Assembly: GCA_024364735.1 (NCBI GenBank)
Contig: JAGFNQ010005662.1
Coordinates: forward strand, 179,192 to 243,191
Direction: 5' to 3'
Source of the DNA: Boesenbergia rotunda
Lineage: Eukaryota; Streptophyta; Magnoliopsida; Zingiberales; Zingiberaceae
DNA length: 64,000 nucleotides
The translations under genes were made by a program, and so were the position numbers. Every line of letters begins with the position of its first letter. Position 1 is the first letter of the stretch. Positions 42,961-54,502 of the stretch are shown here, piece after piece. Below the pieces are notes generated by a model. It was not told the origin of the DNA. It saw only the letters and a program-made list of their open reading frames with translations, and searched no databases.

Positions 42961-45584
42961 TCAATTGACTTAACTCTAACTCTTAAATAACTTAAACTCA
43001 AATTAAATAAAATCTTACCCAAACCGTAATAATTAAAATAAAAATATTAAATATGTCAAAGTGGGTTGGCATATTCGCGGGTTCACACGACATGTATCAA
43101 ATCGAGAATTTGATACATCATTAAAAACTTAAGTAAAATAATTTAACTTATTTGACTCATGCATAACTGTCATGTCATGCATATGCAATTTTCTTAAAAT
43201 ATATGTCATGTCATTCACGTTTAATTTTATGCATGATTTAGAACGGTTATAGGAAAAAGAATAGTTGAAACTTGAACAACCTAGTATTTGGTGGAGGTGA
43301 GATGATAGTACGTTAGGAAAGCCCTTCTAATAAGGTCAAGTATATTCTACATGGTCTGTTTAGTCTGGTGAAACTAGCCAAAGCTACCGATCCAAGACCT
43401 AAACTAGTTAGACCAAAATTTTTCAAGAAGTAACTTGAAAATGAATTTTCGGTAAAAGGCTTTGTCAAGGAAATGGTTGATGATCCAATAAGGCTACGAC
43501 CAAAGAAGGCCTCTGTGCCTCGCCAAGACCTGGAAGCCGATTACCAAAAATCAAATTCACTTTACTATTTGATAAATTTGAATCTAACACAAGTTTTAAT
43601 TAAGTCTTAGATTTAACAATGAATTATGAAAAATGATTCAAGAATCTCACAGTGCACCCATAAGGCAATCATGTTTGCTGTATTGAGACATCTAGAATGG
43701 GTGAGATGTTAAGGACTAATAAATTAAAAAATATTTTTCAAAATTGTTTTTCAAAATTATTTGAGTATTTTTCTAAAAATATATTTTCAAAATAGTGCTT
43801 CAACATAATAATGTTTTTATGGAATTCATGCCTGTCTGATTGATTATATATGATAGATTTTAAAAAATTATATTTTTTTGAAAAATTGTTTGACCTACAC
43901 AATTAGACACAAGCCTCTTAGGTCAACACTAAAGTCCCCTAAGACACTTAAATAGAGTTAAACGGTACAGGGGGAGTGTTTTATTCTTTTAAATTCTTTT
44001 TATCTTTCAAAAAATTGTGTCTTAAAAATCACTATCTTTTAAAAAATGTCTTTCGAAAACTGTTCCTTAATTACTATCACATATGTTTTCAAAAAAGCTC
44101 ATGCTTTAAAAGTTATTCATATTCCAAATTGAATTTTCTAAAAACTTATCTTCTTAAAAATTACCATATTGTCATTCAAAGTTGTTCTTTTGATTTTGAT
44201 AAACCCTAAAGACACAGAGGAGGTCTACCTCATGATCTACAAGGACTCTTAGGATGTGTCAAATGTAGGGGGAGTCTAAGTCAAAAGAAGATTTTCTGAC
44301 AAGTATTTTTCAAATTTTTTTTAAATTACATAATTCTTTTGGTCTAAAACCAAACCCTAAAGACTCAAAGGAAGAGTACTTGTGGTCAACAAGCTTCCTA
44401 GGACTGGGTCAAGTTTAGGGGGAGGTCAAATTGAAAGAATTATTAAATATTTCAAAATAATATGTTTTCATGTACTGTATTGTTTAAATCCTTCTAAAAA
44501 CATAAGGGAATTTGTTTAAATACTGTCATCTTTTATGAAAATATAATACTATCACTTTCAAATTTTTTTTGTTTATAAAATTCTTTTGGAAAATAATATT
44601 TACTTGAGTTTGAAGAATTTCCAGGACACATAAGGAAATGTCCTTGTAGTTAATAAGGTTTCCTAGGATTGTGTCAGACTGGAAAGGAAACCAAGTCAAG
44701 TAAAAATATCTTTCAAATATCCTTCAAAAGCTCAATATTTTTCAAAGTACTTATGTTTTTCAAATTCATAATATTTTTCAAAGTACTTATGTTTTTCAAA
44801 TTCATAATATTTTTCAAAAAGTACTTATATTTTTCAAAAATACATAATATCTTTCAAAGTGACTTATATTTTTCAAAGATACAAATATTTTAAAAGTACT
44901 TGCATCTTTCAAAAAAAAAAGCTCAATATCTTTTAAAAGTACTTGCATCATTCAAAAAAAAAGCTCAATATATTTTAAAAGTACTTGCATTTTTTTTAAG
45001 CTTAATATCTTTCAAAGTACAAGGTTTTGCACAATATTTTTCAAAGTATTATTTTAAAATGTAAAAATCTCTAAGTGAAATATTTTTTTTAAAAAATGCA
45101 TATTTTTCTAAGGAAAAATCATTTAAGTATGCAATTCCTTTTGAAAATCTTTCTCAATAGAAAATTTTTTCCAAGGCAATATTTTTTTCTAAAAATATAA
45201 AATATTTTTTATGCATAATACTTCTCAAGGTGTAATTTTCTAGTGCAATTGTTCTTGTTAAACTAGCTCTCGGCTATGATTTCAAAAATTATACTAAATA
45301 CTTTCAAAAGAAAATCATTTATTGTTGGCGCAAGTGTTTTGGTCGTATTTTTTTGATGTATGACAAAGGGGGAGAGTGAGAGCTTAAGTTAGAGCTTAAG
45401 TTAGAAATTTTTGTTTCTTCCAAAAGGATCAATGAAAATCAAAAATTCTTTTTCAAAAAAGGGGAGAGTGAGCTTATCTTAGAAATGTTTTTCTCCCAAA
45501 GATCAAAATGTATTTTCAAAACTTAGATTATTTTTTTCAAGGTTTAGCCCTCTCAACCATTTAACTTAAGATATTGTCAAACAT
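42961..45584 (+). other. K 3' stretch without pol
   Basis: It is AT-rich, with T-runs and several polypurine-like blocks (CAGGGGGAGTG 43967, GTAGGGGGAGTC 44264, TAGGGGGAGGTC 44416, AAGGGGGAGAGTG 45365), the last ones next to sequence that matches the bases before the 3' LTR. A short degraded coding-like stretch (about 43380-43560) has basic residues but no recognisable motif. TTTTTCAAAG/TACTTATG words repeat at 44720-45000. Confidence 0.65.
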
Positions 45585-45598
45585 CAAAAAGGGGAGAT
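45585..45598 (+). promoter_or_regulatory. Polypurine tract of K
   Basis: CAAAAAGGGGAGAT directly precedes the 3' LTR start TGTTGGTGC, following the word CAAACAT found before the other tracts. Confidence 0.85.
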
Positions 45599-47119
45599 TG
45601 TTGGTGCAAGTTGCATCAGTGATGTCCTCCTCTAAATGTTTCAATGTTTGACAATATGCTTAAGTCAGTGATACATTGAACAAGGGAAGGGTAAGTCAAG
45701 AGAGGAGTACCAAAGTGAAAGAAAGTCCTAGTAAACCTAGGCAAGAAGTCCTAGTTCGAGGAATTGGGCACTAAGTCCTGGCCGAGGGCTGGGCACCTAA
45801 GACCAAACCAAGGGTTGGGCACGAAGACCTGGTTCGAGGAATTGGACACAAAGTCCTGGCCGAGGGTAGGGCACGGAAGACCTGGTTCAAGGAATTGGGC
45901 ACGAAGTCCTGGCCGAGGGTTGGGCACCTAAGTCCTTGACCTAGGGTTTGGCCACGAAGTCTTGGTCCGAGGGATTGAGCAACTTAGCTGAGCGATGACT
46001 AAGGACAGAAGTAGAGACGGGTCGAGGGTCGGACATCTCAAGATCCGAGAGTATCGAAGGCTAAGTAAAAGTCCACCCGAATGGACTGGGTGGCAACCGT
46101 CTCCTGAGAGGAGTAGGTTGAAGGCGGGTTCCCGGGGGTGGGAACTTGCGTCAGTTCGACCTAGGGTTTCATGGAAATCCAAAGTCAAAACCACTTCATT
46201 AAGGCTAAGGTTGTGTATGTGTTTGCTTTGTATTGTGTATCTTGCAAGTACCTAGGATGGAAGACAAAGTAGGAAAACAACACACAATGAAGCTGGAAGC
46301 CAGCCTGCTAGCCGCCCCCATTGAAGGGGGCACCCTAAAGGAGCTAGGCGCCCCCATCAACTGGGGCGCCTTAGTGAAAGGAAGAAAAACAGGCTTCCAT
46401 TCAGGCGCCCCAGATGATACAGGCGCCCTGGTTGAAAGCTGGATCTGCTGCTGAGAGTGCGAAGCAGGGATAAGCTTTGACCAAGTTCATTGAGGTGCCT
46501 GGGAGGTCCAGGGCGCCCTGGTCAAGAGAGTTATCTGCTGCGGAGAGTTCGGCACGGAGAATAACTTTGACCAAGTCCTTTGAGGCGCCCCGGTGATCAC
46601 AGGGGCCCCAATGAAGGCTATAAAAGGGGCTTCGACCCCTCAGCTTCTAAACACGATTCTAAGCTTCTAAAGTGACGACAAAGCACTAACAACGAAGCTC
46701 TGTGAGCAGGAGGCTCTCGGAGGAAGTGCACGGCACTTCGGAGGTCCAGATCGGCCGAGTCTTCAACTTTCATTTGGTTTGAATTTTACAATTCCGCACT
46801 TATTTTTCATATATTCTGTTTGTAATTTCTACACTGTAAGGCGGGTTTCTCGGCCTCCAGAAAGTCCGTAAAGGAGACCATTAGTGGACAGGTGTTCCCG
46901 TGCTTAGGCCTTAGATGTACTGACCCTGGGGGGTTGGGAACCAAGTAAAAAATCCCGCGTGCGCTGTGTTGTTTGTTTTCTTCATTCTGTATATTTTTCG
47001 CTACACTAATGCTCTGTTTAGAACGAATCTCGAAAAGCTTACGAAGTTTCCAAAAAGATTTTTACGGTCGATATTCACCCCCCCCCCCCCCCCGCTCTAT
47101 TGACGACACCGGTCCTACA
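45599..47119 (+). repeat. K 3' LTR (1,521 bp)
   Basis: It is nearly identical in layout to 36118-37642. It has the same minisatellite, GGCGCC cluster (46306-46615), TATA box GCTATAAAAGGGG (46617-46629) and terminal C-tract, and ends GGTCCTACA. Confidence 0.9.
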
Positions 47120-47624
47120 GTATATGTGCAAAAGGAAGACTTAAGAAGATGTTGGCGAAGCAAAGAAGGCAACGAAGCAACTAACAAAGTGAACTAACTA
47201 TGAAGTGTGGCTGTTGAGTTGTTTTTGTGTTCTCTGCGCAGTCTTCTTGATCTTTCGATTTCTGCTAGTGCTTGTGCTTGCTTCTGTTCTGTATGCTTCT
47301 TCTCGAGTCTCTTGTACTTCATCTGATATATTTCTGAGACGTTTGTGGAGAGGTTACTCCATCGAGAAGGAGAAGTTCTTAGCCGGATTCATTCCAGGGT
47401 CTGATCTGCCGAAGATTAAGGGATCGCCCACCTCACGGGCACGCCAAGGAGTAGGGGCAAGTTATCCCCGAACTTTGTAAATCCTGTGTCATTCTTTGTT
47501 ATCTTTTTGTTTCTGTTGTATTCTATTTTCCACTGCTAACTTGATCGTAGGGAGAAAGAAGCAATGTTTTTAGTGGGTGGCTATTCACTCCCCCCCCCCT
47601 CTCTAGCCATCCCAGATCCTACCA
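47120..47624 (+). repeat. J 5' LTR, right part (R/U5)
   Basis: It continues J after K. It shows GTGGAGAGGTTACTCCATC (a decayed form of the GTGGAGA/TCTCCAC block), GATCTGCCGAAGATTAAGG (a weakened form of the 7-bp hairpin seen in H and M), AAGGAGTAGGGGCAAG, a C-tract at about 47590-47600, CTCTCTAGCCATCC and the terminus CCTACCA. Confidence 0.85.
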
Positions 47625-47626
47625 AG

Positions 47627-47638
47627 TGGTATCAGAGC
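47627..47638 (+). promoter_or_regulatory. Primer-binding site of J
   Basis: TGGTATCAGAGC is a perfect initiator tRNA-Met site, two bases after the LTR. Confidence 0.9.
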
Positions 47639-47679
47639 CTGGGGCTCTTTCAACCGGATTAACACCCTAAGAGCAAAAG

Positions 47680-49249
47680 ATGGCTTTGAGAGGAGAAGGC
47701 TTCAGCACCAACCGTCCACCTTTCTTTAATGGAGCAGATTTTCAATATTAGAGATCCAGAATGGAGTACTATCTGAAAACCGACATTGGCATGTGGTTTT
47801 CAATCAAGGAGGGATTCACTCCACCAAAGGATGCAGAGGGCAAGGAGCTTGAGTCATCTAGATGGTCAGCCGAACAAACAAGCAAGGGAGAGGCAAATGC
47901 CAAGGATGTGGTCACCCTGAAGTGTGGGATGACTAAGGAGCAACTCATTAAGGTTGGTCCCTTCTCAAGTGCCAAAGATCTATGGAACAAGCTCATAGAG
48001 CTATATGAAGGCACTCGAGACTCCCGGATAGCAAAGAAGGATCTTTTCCTCAACCAACTCCAGAACCTCTCTATGAAAGAAGTGAAACTATGGTCGATTC
48101 AAAGAGATCCTAAATGGTTTGCACTCGATCGATGAGAAGGTCGAGAACCGTGACCTTGTAAGGTATGTACTCAAGTCATTTCCTAGGAATGCCTTGTGGT
48201 CATCCATGGTGGATGCCTACAAGGTATCCAAGGATCTTTTCATTGTAAAGTTAGACGATTTCTTTTGTGAAATGGAGTTACATGAGCTTGCTAACAAAGA
48301 TTCAAAAGAGAAGGGTACTGCTCTTATTGCAGGGGACAAAGGAAAGAAGAAGGAGAAGGAGGTCTCCTCTTCTTCATCCGAATCCGATGAGGACGGGAGC
48401 GAGTCTTCATCAACTGAGATGGCCAACTTTGTAAGAAGGATGATGAGGAAGAGTCGTCGCTACAAGGGGAAAGGTAAAACAAGTGAAAATAAGGTTGATA
48501 AATCTAATATCACTTGTTATGAATGTAGCAAGAAGGGGCACTATAGAAATGAGTGTCCAAAACTCAAGAAGAAGGAGGAGATGGCAAAGAAGAAGAAGGC
48601 CTTAAAGGCCACATGGGATGAGTCCTCATCTAGCTCATCTAAAGAGGAGAAGGAGGAGAAAAACACACGTCACGTGGCTTTTATGGCCTTAGAAGATTCA
48701 AACTTGGAGAGTGGTGATGAATCAAGTGATCCTTCAACCGCGGCTTCATCATCTTCGGATGATGAAGAGGTAATCTCTCCCGAGCTTGATAAGTGTTATA
48801 AAACTATTGCTTGCTTGACTAATTTGCTTAAAAAATCTAAGGACAAAGTAAAATCATTAAAGTTAGAAGTAGAACAATTGAAAACCTCTAAGGATGATAA
48901 AATTGATGATTCACATGTTGAGGTTCTTGAGGATGAGAACAAGGCCTTAAAGAGTGAAGTTGAAAAACTCAATAATCTTCTTGGAAAATTTTCAAATAGC
49001 TCTAAGACCTTGGATATGATCCTCAACTCCCAAAGAGAGGTCTACAACAAGGCCGGTATAGGTTACCAATATCAGGAACCTAGTTTTGTGTCATTAATGT
49101 CTAGAACCCAATTTAAATCATCAAATGTTTCTAGGGTTCAAGGACTTAGGAAGAAAATGACCAAGGCATGGGTGCCAAAAACTTACATTGTAGGTGCATT
49201 AGGTCCCAAGGTTTGGGTACCTAAATCATCTATCTTTCGTGTTGTGTAG
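47680..49249 (+). pseudogene. J gag (Sirevirus type), one stop and one frameshift
   Basis: The ATG at 47680 starts MALRGEGFSTNRPPFFNG. A TAG at 47749 stands where relatives have Trp. The frame then reads KEQLIKVGPFSSAKDLWNKL and KKDLFLNQLQNLSMK, and shifts near 48080-48115 by a small deletion. From 48119 it continues through KVENRDLVRYVLKSFPRN, Ser-rich acid tracts, the zinc knuckle CYECSKKGHYRNEC (48515-48556), an acidic serine run, a coiled coil (48790-48990) and a tail of type KAWVPKTYI ... PKVWVPKSSIFRVV. It ends in TAG, with pol following in frame. It is close to M gag. Confidence 0.9.
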
Positions 49250-49272
49250 GCATTGGTTGAGGGGGAGCATAT

Positions 49273-51375
49273 TGTTGATGCAGTCTAGCCCGATTGTTGT
49301 TTTGGTGTTGATAACGATTTAAGTTTGGTTGAGTGAATTCGGATTAAGTCCAGGTGGATCTGGGAGATCGCACGCTGGCATGGGAAAAGACCTAGTGGGA
49401 CAAGGCACACCTAGTGGGACTAGGTGAAGTCCAGGTGGATCTAGGAGATCGCACGCTGGCATGGGAAAAGACCTAGTGGGTCTAGGCACACCTAGTGGGA
49501 CTAGGTGAAGTCCAGGTGGATCTGGGAGATCGTACGCTGGCATGGGAAAAGACCTAGTGGGACTAGGTACACCTAGTGGGACTAGGCACACCTAGTGGGA
49601 CTAGGCACACTTAGTGGGACTAGGTGAAGTCCAGGTGGATCTGGGAGATCGTACGCTGGCATGAGAAAAGACCTAGTGGGACTAGGCACACCTAGTGGGA
49701 CTAGGTGAAATCTTGGTGAGTGAAGCCAGGTCGTAGCATGGGAAGCTAGGTTGGATGAAATCCTGGTGAGTGAAGCCAGGTCCTAGCTTGGGAAGCTATT
49801 TTGGATGAAATCCTTGTGAGTGAAGCCAGGTCCTAGCTTGGGAAGCTAGGTTGAATAAAGTCCCGGTGAGTGAAGCTGGGCACGGAGTCTTGGTCCGGGG
49901 GACTGAGCACGAGTCAGAGAAGGCTGGGAGCCCGTTCTCTTAACTTAGGGTGGAATTGGTCTTGGCTGGATCGATCTGGTGACCGATCAGGGAGATTGGC
50001 ACGAACTCCTGTTGTGGATCGGTCTGGTGTCCGATCCAGATAATGCTGATCGGTCTGGTGACCGATCAGGGTGAGAACAGAAAGGGTTCTGTTGAGCTTC
50101 TGATCATTCTGGTGAACGATCAGAGAGAGGTCAGTAGCCTTGGGGAGAAACTCTTGATCGGTCTGCTAGACCATTCAAATATCGCGGGTTCCTCACTATG
50201 ACCGATCAGGACGCATCCTGATCGGCCAGGGAGTGCTCTGATCGGTCCCCAGACCGATCAGGCCACAACCTGATCGGTCTGGTGACCGATCAGTGAGGTT
50301 TGGCCTGCGCTGGGAATCCCAACACTGCTGTGGATCGGTCCGGTGACCTATCCTTGCTCTATGATCGGTCAGGGTGATCGATCACAAAGAGTCCGCGATT
50401 TTTAGTTTCTCACTGTGGATCGATCAGGCTGGAGCCTGATCGGTCAGGGCTTACCCTGATCGGTCTGGTGACCGATCAGGATCCTCTCTGATCGGTCTGG
50501 TGACCGATCAGGGTCCTCTCTGATCGGTCTGGTGACCGATCAGTAGCTGTAACTTTAATTTGAAATCGCTGTCAGACGATCTGATCGTGTCTGTTTTCTC
50601 TGCGCTTTATCTGATAAACTGTGATTTCCTTGTGATATGCTTTGCTAAGCGTCTGATGAGCTTGCTGGTAATGGAGGATGACCCAAACAAAGGAGGAGGG
50701 TCAACTGGAGACTTTCTTCACGTCAGGTTTGGATGTTTTCTCTTCTCAGGTTTCAACGGCTTCTGAGGCGCGGCTTGCGACTGATGGAGGCTCAGCTGAA
50801 GAGGTCTTCAGTGGACTGAGTGCTCAGGGAGGTCAGTGGGTTCAGGTTGTGCTCAGTGAATGTTGACGAAGCTTGGCGACGAGGAGCAGAGGCTTAAGAC
50901 GAAGCTGGAAGCAGAGGAGCGGAAGCGGTGAACAGACAGAAAACTTGGGAAGTTTTGGCTGGGCTGTGTGTGTGCTCTCTGTTGCTTTGTGCTTAAGTGT
51001 TCTTGCTACATTCTTGTGAGAGTTTTCTTCGAGTGTCTCGTGAGCTTATCTTATATCCATCTGAGACAGCTTGTGGAGAGGTTTCTCCACCGAGAAGGAG
51101 AAAGTTGCTATCCGGGGTTCACCGAGGCTTGATCTGCCGACGATCAAGGGATCGCCCACCTCACGGGCACACCAAGGAGTAGGGGCAAGTTATCCTTGAA
51201 CCTTGTACATCGAGGTGTTAGCGTATATTTGGTTTACTTTTCATTTCTGCATATTTCTGTTTGTGTTGTTTGTTTCCGCTGTTGCTAACCTAAGTGCAGA
51301 AGAGTTCAGGAGAGCAAGAGTTTTGTGTCTGGCTACATTCAACCCCCCCCCTCTCTAGCCATCCAAGCACCAACA
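49273..51375 (+). repeat. M 5' LTR (2,103 bp)
   Basis: It runs TGTTGATGCAGTCTAGCC ... AGCACCAACA. It contains a minisatellite with units GAAGTCCAGGTGGATCTGGG and ACCTAGTGGGACTAGG (about 49340-49710), a second with GTGAGTGAAGCCAGG (49710-49880), the GATCGGTC/GACCGATC cluster (49970-50545), the perfect hairpin CTTGATC/GATCAAG (51128-51148) and the terminal C-tract near 51343-51351. Confidence 0.9.
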
Positions 51376-51377
51376 AG

Positions 51378-51389
51378 TGGTATTAGAGC
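51378..51389 (+). promoter_or_regulatory. Primer-binding site of M
   Basis: TGGTATTAGAGC has one change from the initiator tRNA-Met site. Confidence 0.85.
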
Positions 51390-51430
51390 TTGGGGCTCTG
51401 TTCAAACGGCTTAACATCCGAGAGTCAACA

Positions 51431-52737
51431 ATGATGGTCATGGGAAGAGAAGGGTTCAGCACCAGCCGACCTCCATTCTTCGACGGCACGGATTTCCAAT
51501 ATTGGAGATTGAAGATGGAGTATTATTTGAAGACCAACATTAATATATGGTTTGCTGTGAAGGAGGGCTTCATCCTTCCAAGAGATGCTAAAGGAAAAGA
51601 GCTCGAGTTCTCAAGTTGGTCGGCTGAACCGATTCGAAAAGGGGAAGTCGATGCCAAAGCTGTGGTCACCCTACAATGTGGGATGACCAAGGAAGAGTTG
51701 ATCAAAGTCGGCCCTTTTTCCACTGCCAAGGACCTCTGGAACAAGGTCATTGAGCTCCATGAAGGAACGCATGAAACCCGGACAGCCAAGAAGGACCTCC
51801 TTCTTAGCTAACTTCAAAAGTTGTCCATGGAAGAAGATGAAACTGTAAGTATACTCCATGGAGGATTCAAGGAGATCCTCAATGGTCTACACTCTATAAA
51901 TGAGAAGGTAGAGAACCGAGATCTTATAAGGTATGTTCTCAAAGCTTTCCCTAGGAACACCTTGTGGTCATCCGTGGTGGATGCTTACAAGGTTTCCAAG
52001 GATTTATCTTTTATTAAGTTAGAAGATCTATTTTGTGAAATGGAACTACATAAGATCTCTAACAAAAGTCCAAAGGAGAAAGGGTTTGCTTTAGTGGCAG
52101 GTGACAACAAGAAGGACAAGGAGAAGAAGAAGGGAAAAGAGGAGGAGAAGACTTACTGTCACGTGGCTCTAGTGGCCTTAGAAGAGTCAAATAAGGAGAG
52201 TGAAGACGAAGCGAGTAGCTCCTCAACCGCGCCTTCATCATCTTCGGATGATGAAGAGGTAATCTCTCCCGAATTAGATAAATGCTATAGGACAATAGCA
52301 TGCTTAACTAAGTTGTTAAAGAAATATAAGAATAAGGTTAAGTTATTGAAATTGGAAGTAGAAAAATTGAAATCCTCTAGGTTGAGGATATTAATGATTT
52401 TCGTAATGAGACTCTTGAGAATGAAAATAAGGACTTGAAGAGCGAAGTTGGAAATCTCAAGAATATTCTTGAGAAATTTTCAACTAGCTCTAAAATTTTA
52501 GACATGATACTAAATTCATAAAAAGTGGTTTACAACAAGGCCGGTATAGGTTACCGACCTAAGGAACCAACCTTTGTATCATTAATGTCAAGAACCGAAT
52601 TTAGATCACAAGATGATTCTAGGGTTCAACAAGCTAGAAAGAAATTGACTAAGTCATGGGTGCCTAAGTCTTTCATTGTTGATGCATTAGGTCCCAAAAT
52701 TTGGGTACCTAAAATCTCTATCTTTAGAATTGTATAG
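51431..52737 (+). pseudogene. M gag lacking the zinc knuckle
   Basis: The likely start is the ATG at 51431 (MMVMGREGFSTSRPPFFDG). The UBN2-type core follows to KKDLLLS, where TAA (51809) replaces CAA; the same frame resumes (KLSMEEDETVSILHG). Against J gag, about 85 residues are missing after GDNKKDKEKKKGK: the Ser-rich tract, the basic stretch and the entire CX2CX4HX4C knuckle, with the frame kept (EEEKTYCHVALVALEE). A frameshift near 52375 and a TAA at about 52519 follow. The tail ends KIWVPKISIFRIV then TAG. Without the knuckle this Gag would be expected to bind RNA poorly. Confidence 0.85.
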
Positions 52738-54489
52738 GCATTGATTGAGGGGGAGCATCTATTAACATGGGTGGTTGATATTTGGTGCTCCAAACACATG
52801 GTCATTCCTAGTTAGGGATGTGCTTACTATTTCCTCCATTTAAGGAACATCTAATACCCATAAGAAATGGATTTCCATCTTGATTTTAGATGATTGGGGT
52901 TAAGGAAATGGGAATCATAAACAATGGAGATACATTGAAAATTTCTCCATCTATACTGGAAAATTTTCCTATTCACGTTTATGGACAATTTGGGGATAAA
53001 TTTTTGATACACACTTGATCTCAAATTGATTGGAACCATGAATTTGAATTAGGACTAGGAATGGCTTAGGATTGAACTCTTCAGTATACTGAAAATCTAG
53101 GAGTTAGCCATAATATCTAAATAGCAGTTATGTTTGAAATACCTTATTAAATAACTCAAGCTTAAGGTGTTTTGTTTGGTGAACATAATCGAGTATGCCA
53201 TGATTTACTGTATGTGTTAGTAACATTAATCTATAACATGCAAATTTTGGTTAAGAACAAGATGAATACATAGTTTGTCATGATCATTTTGAAAATTTCA
53301 CAAGGCATCACCAAACAAGTAACTTGAGTTCCAATATTCACTGCTTATGTTGTATGACTTAGTGATTTCTTTGTATTAAACAAAATCAAGGTCTTGGACT
53401 TAATATATTTAACAAACCTGAACATACCTGTTAGTTTTAAAGATGTTTTAACAAAGTTTTCCCTTGATGTTTTTCTTGGTTAATGTAGAGAAATACATTT
53501 TGGTTAAGGGACCCTTGTTGGGAACAAATGGGTCAAATCTAATTGAATTAGGATTTAGGAGTGATTAAGATTTGAAACAAACCTGATTTTAGAGTTTCTG
53601 ATAGTTTTATCGGTTTGTAGACTGAGAAACATTCTGTATTGAACCAGATCGGTCCACCGACCGATCAGGACTCACCCTGATCGATCACCAAACCGATCAG
53701 GGGTCCTTCTGACCGGTCTAGTGACCGATCAGATCAGGAAATTCTCTGATTGGGTCAAAAACTCCTCAATCTGATCCCATTTCAGCAAATTGTATCAGAT
53801 TACTTGATCATACTGATATAAGCAAAGCTGATACAAACCTATTACGATTAGAATATACTCACCATACTTAGAGCAAATTTAATACCGATTCGATACAAAC
53901 CCGTGTTGAAATTTTTAAAATTCATATGAACGGGTTGTTTGAATCATGTCTCTTGATCTCTTGCTCCTTGATGAGGAATAATTTTTAGTCCAGAAACCCA
54001 AACCATAGTTCAGAAATTTTTCTGAAATATCAACTGTCGATGAAGCCTACACCCCTGTTATGAAATTTCAATTGTTAATGCAGTCTAATCTTGAACGAAT
54101 CAGAATTACAGAAATTTTTCTAAAAATTGATCGTTCATAGATAAATCAGAAGTTTTTCTATATCAATCATCAGTCTGATGAAGCTGCATTATTACTTGTT
54201 ATATGAAGCATATACATGTTTGACCATGATATTATTCTGTATATGTTTTCATGTGCAATTCAAGATTAACCTTTGATTATTTTGGGTTTGGGGAGAGACC
54301 CTCGCTTAAGGGGGAGGTGTGTTTAAACTTAATAACCATACCCTTTTTCGATGTTTGACAAAGGGGGAGAGAATGGTTGATTAAGTTTAGGGTTCATCAT
54401 TGTAAGGGGAGGATCTTGATTCCCTTATGAAAATTGAATGGACTTCAATTAATCATTAATACCTAAACTTAAATCGGGTTATCAAACAA
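52738..54489 (+). other. M remnant after gag: protease stub, then non-coding
   Basis: Directly after TAG the same frame gives a short protease start whose active site reads VVDIWCSKH instead of VVDSGCSKH, then a stop near 52815. The rest of pol is missing. The remaining 1.7 kb is AT-rich with a small GATCGGTC/GACCGATC group (53648-53735) and polypurine-like blocks (TTAAGGGGGAGGTG near 54310, AAAGGGGGAGAG near 54362). Confidence 0.75.
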
Positions 54490-54502
54490 CAAAGGGGGAG
54501 AT
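54490..54502 (+). promoter_or_regulatory. Polypurine tract of M
   Basis: CAAAGGGGGAGAT stands directly before the 3' LTR. Confidence 0.85.

Larger units (their letters stand above)
36118..47119 (+). mobile_element. Element K: gag-remnant element inside the J LTR
   Basis: LTRs are 36118-37642 and 45599-47119. Flanks are GTATG (36113-36117) and GTATA (47120-47124), a 5-bp duplication with one change. The interior holds two zinc knuckles, a repeat-rich coding stretch and about 3 kb of AT-rich sequence; no protease, integrase, RT or RNase H is visible. L is inserted in the first zinc knuckle. Confidence 0.85.

Noticed and set aside
49970..50545. Regularly spaced palindromic repeats reminiscent of a CRISPR array
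   Set aside because: Spacing is irregular, spacers are short and related, the context is a plant LTR and there are no cas genes.
49273..51375. Reading the middle LTR as shared by two tandem elements (LTR-gag-LTR-gag-LTR)
   Set aside because: CATAT on both sides of 49273-56449 and the resumption of J pol after 61119 show a simple nested insertion of M into J.
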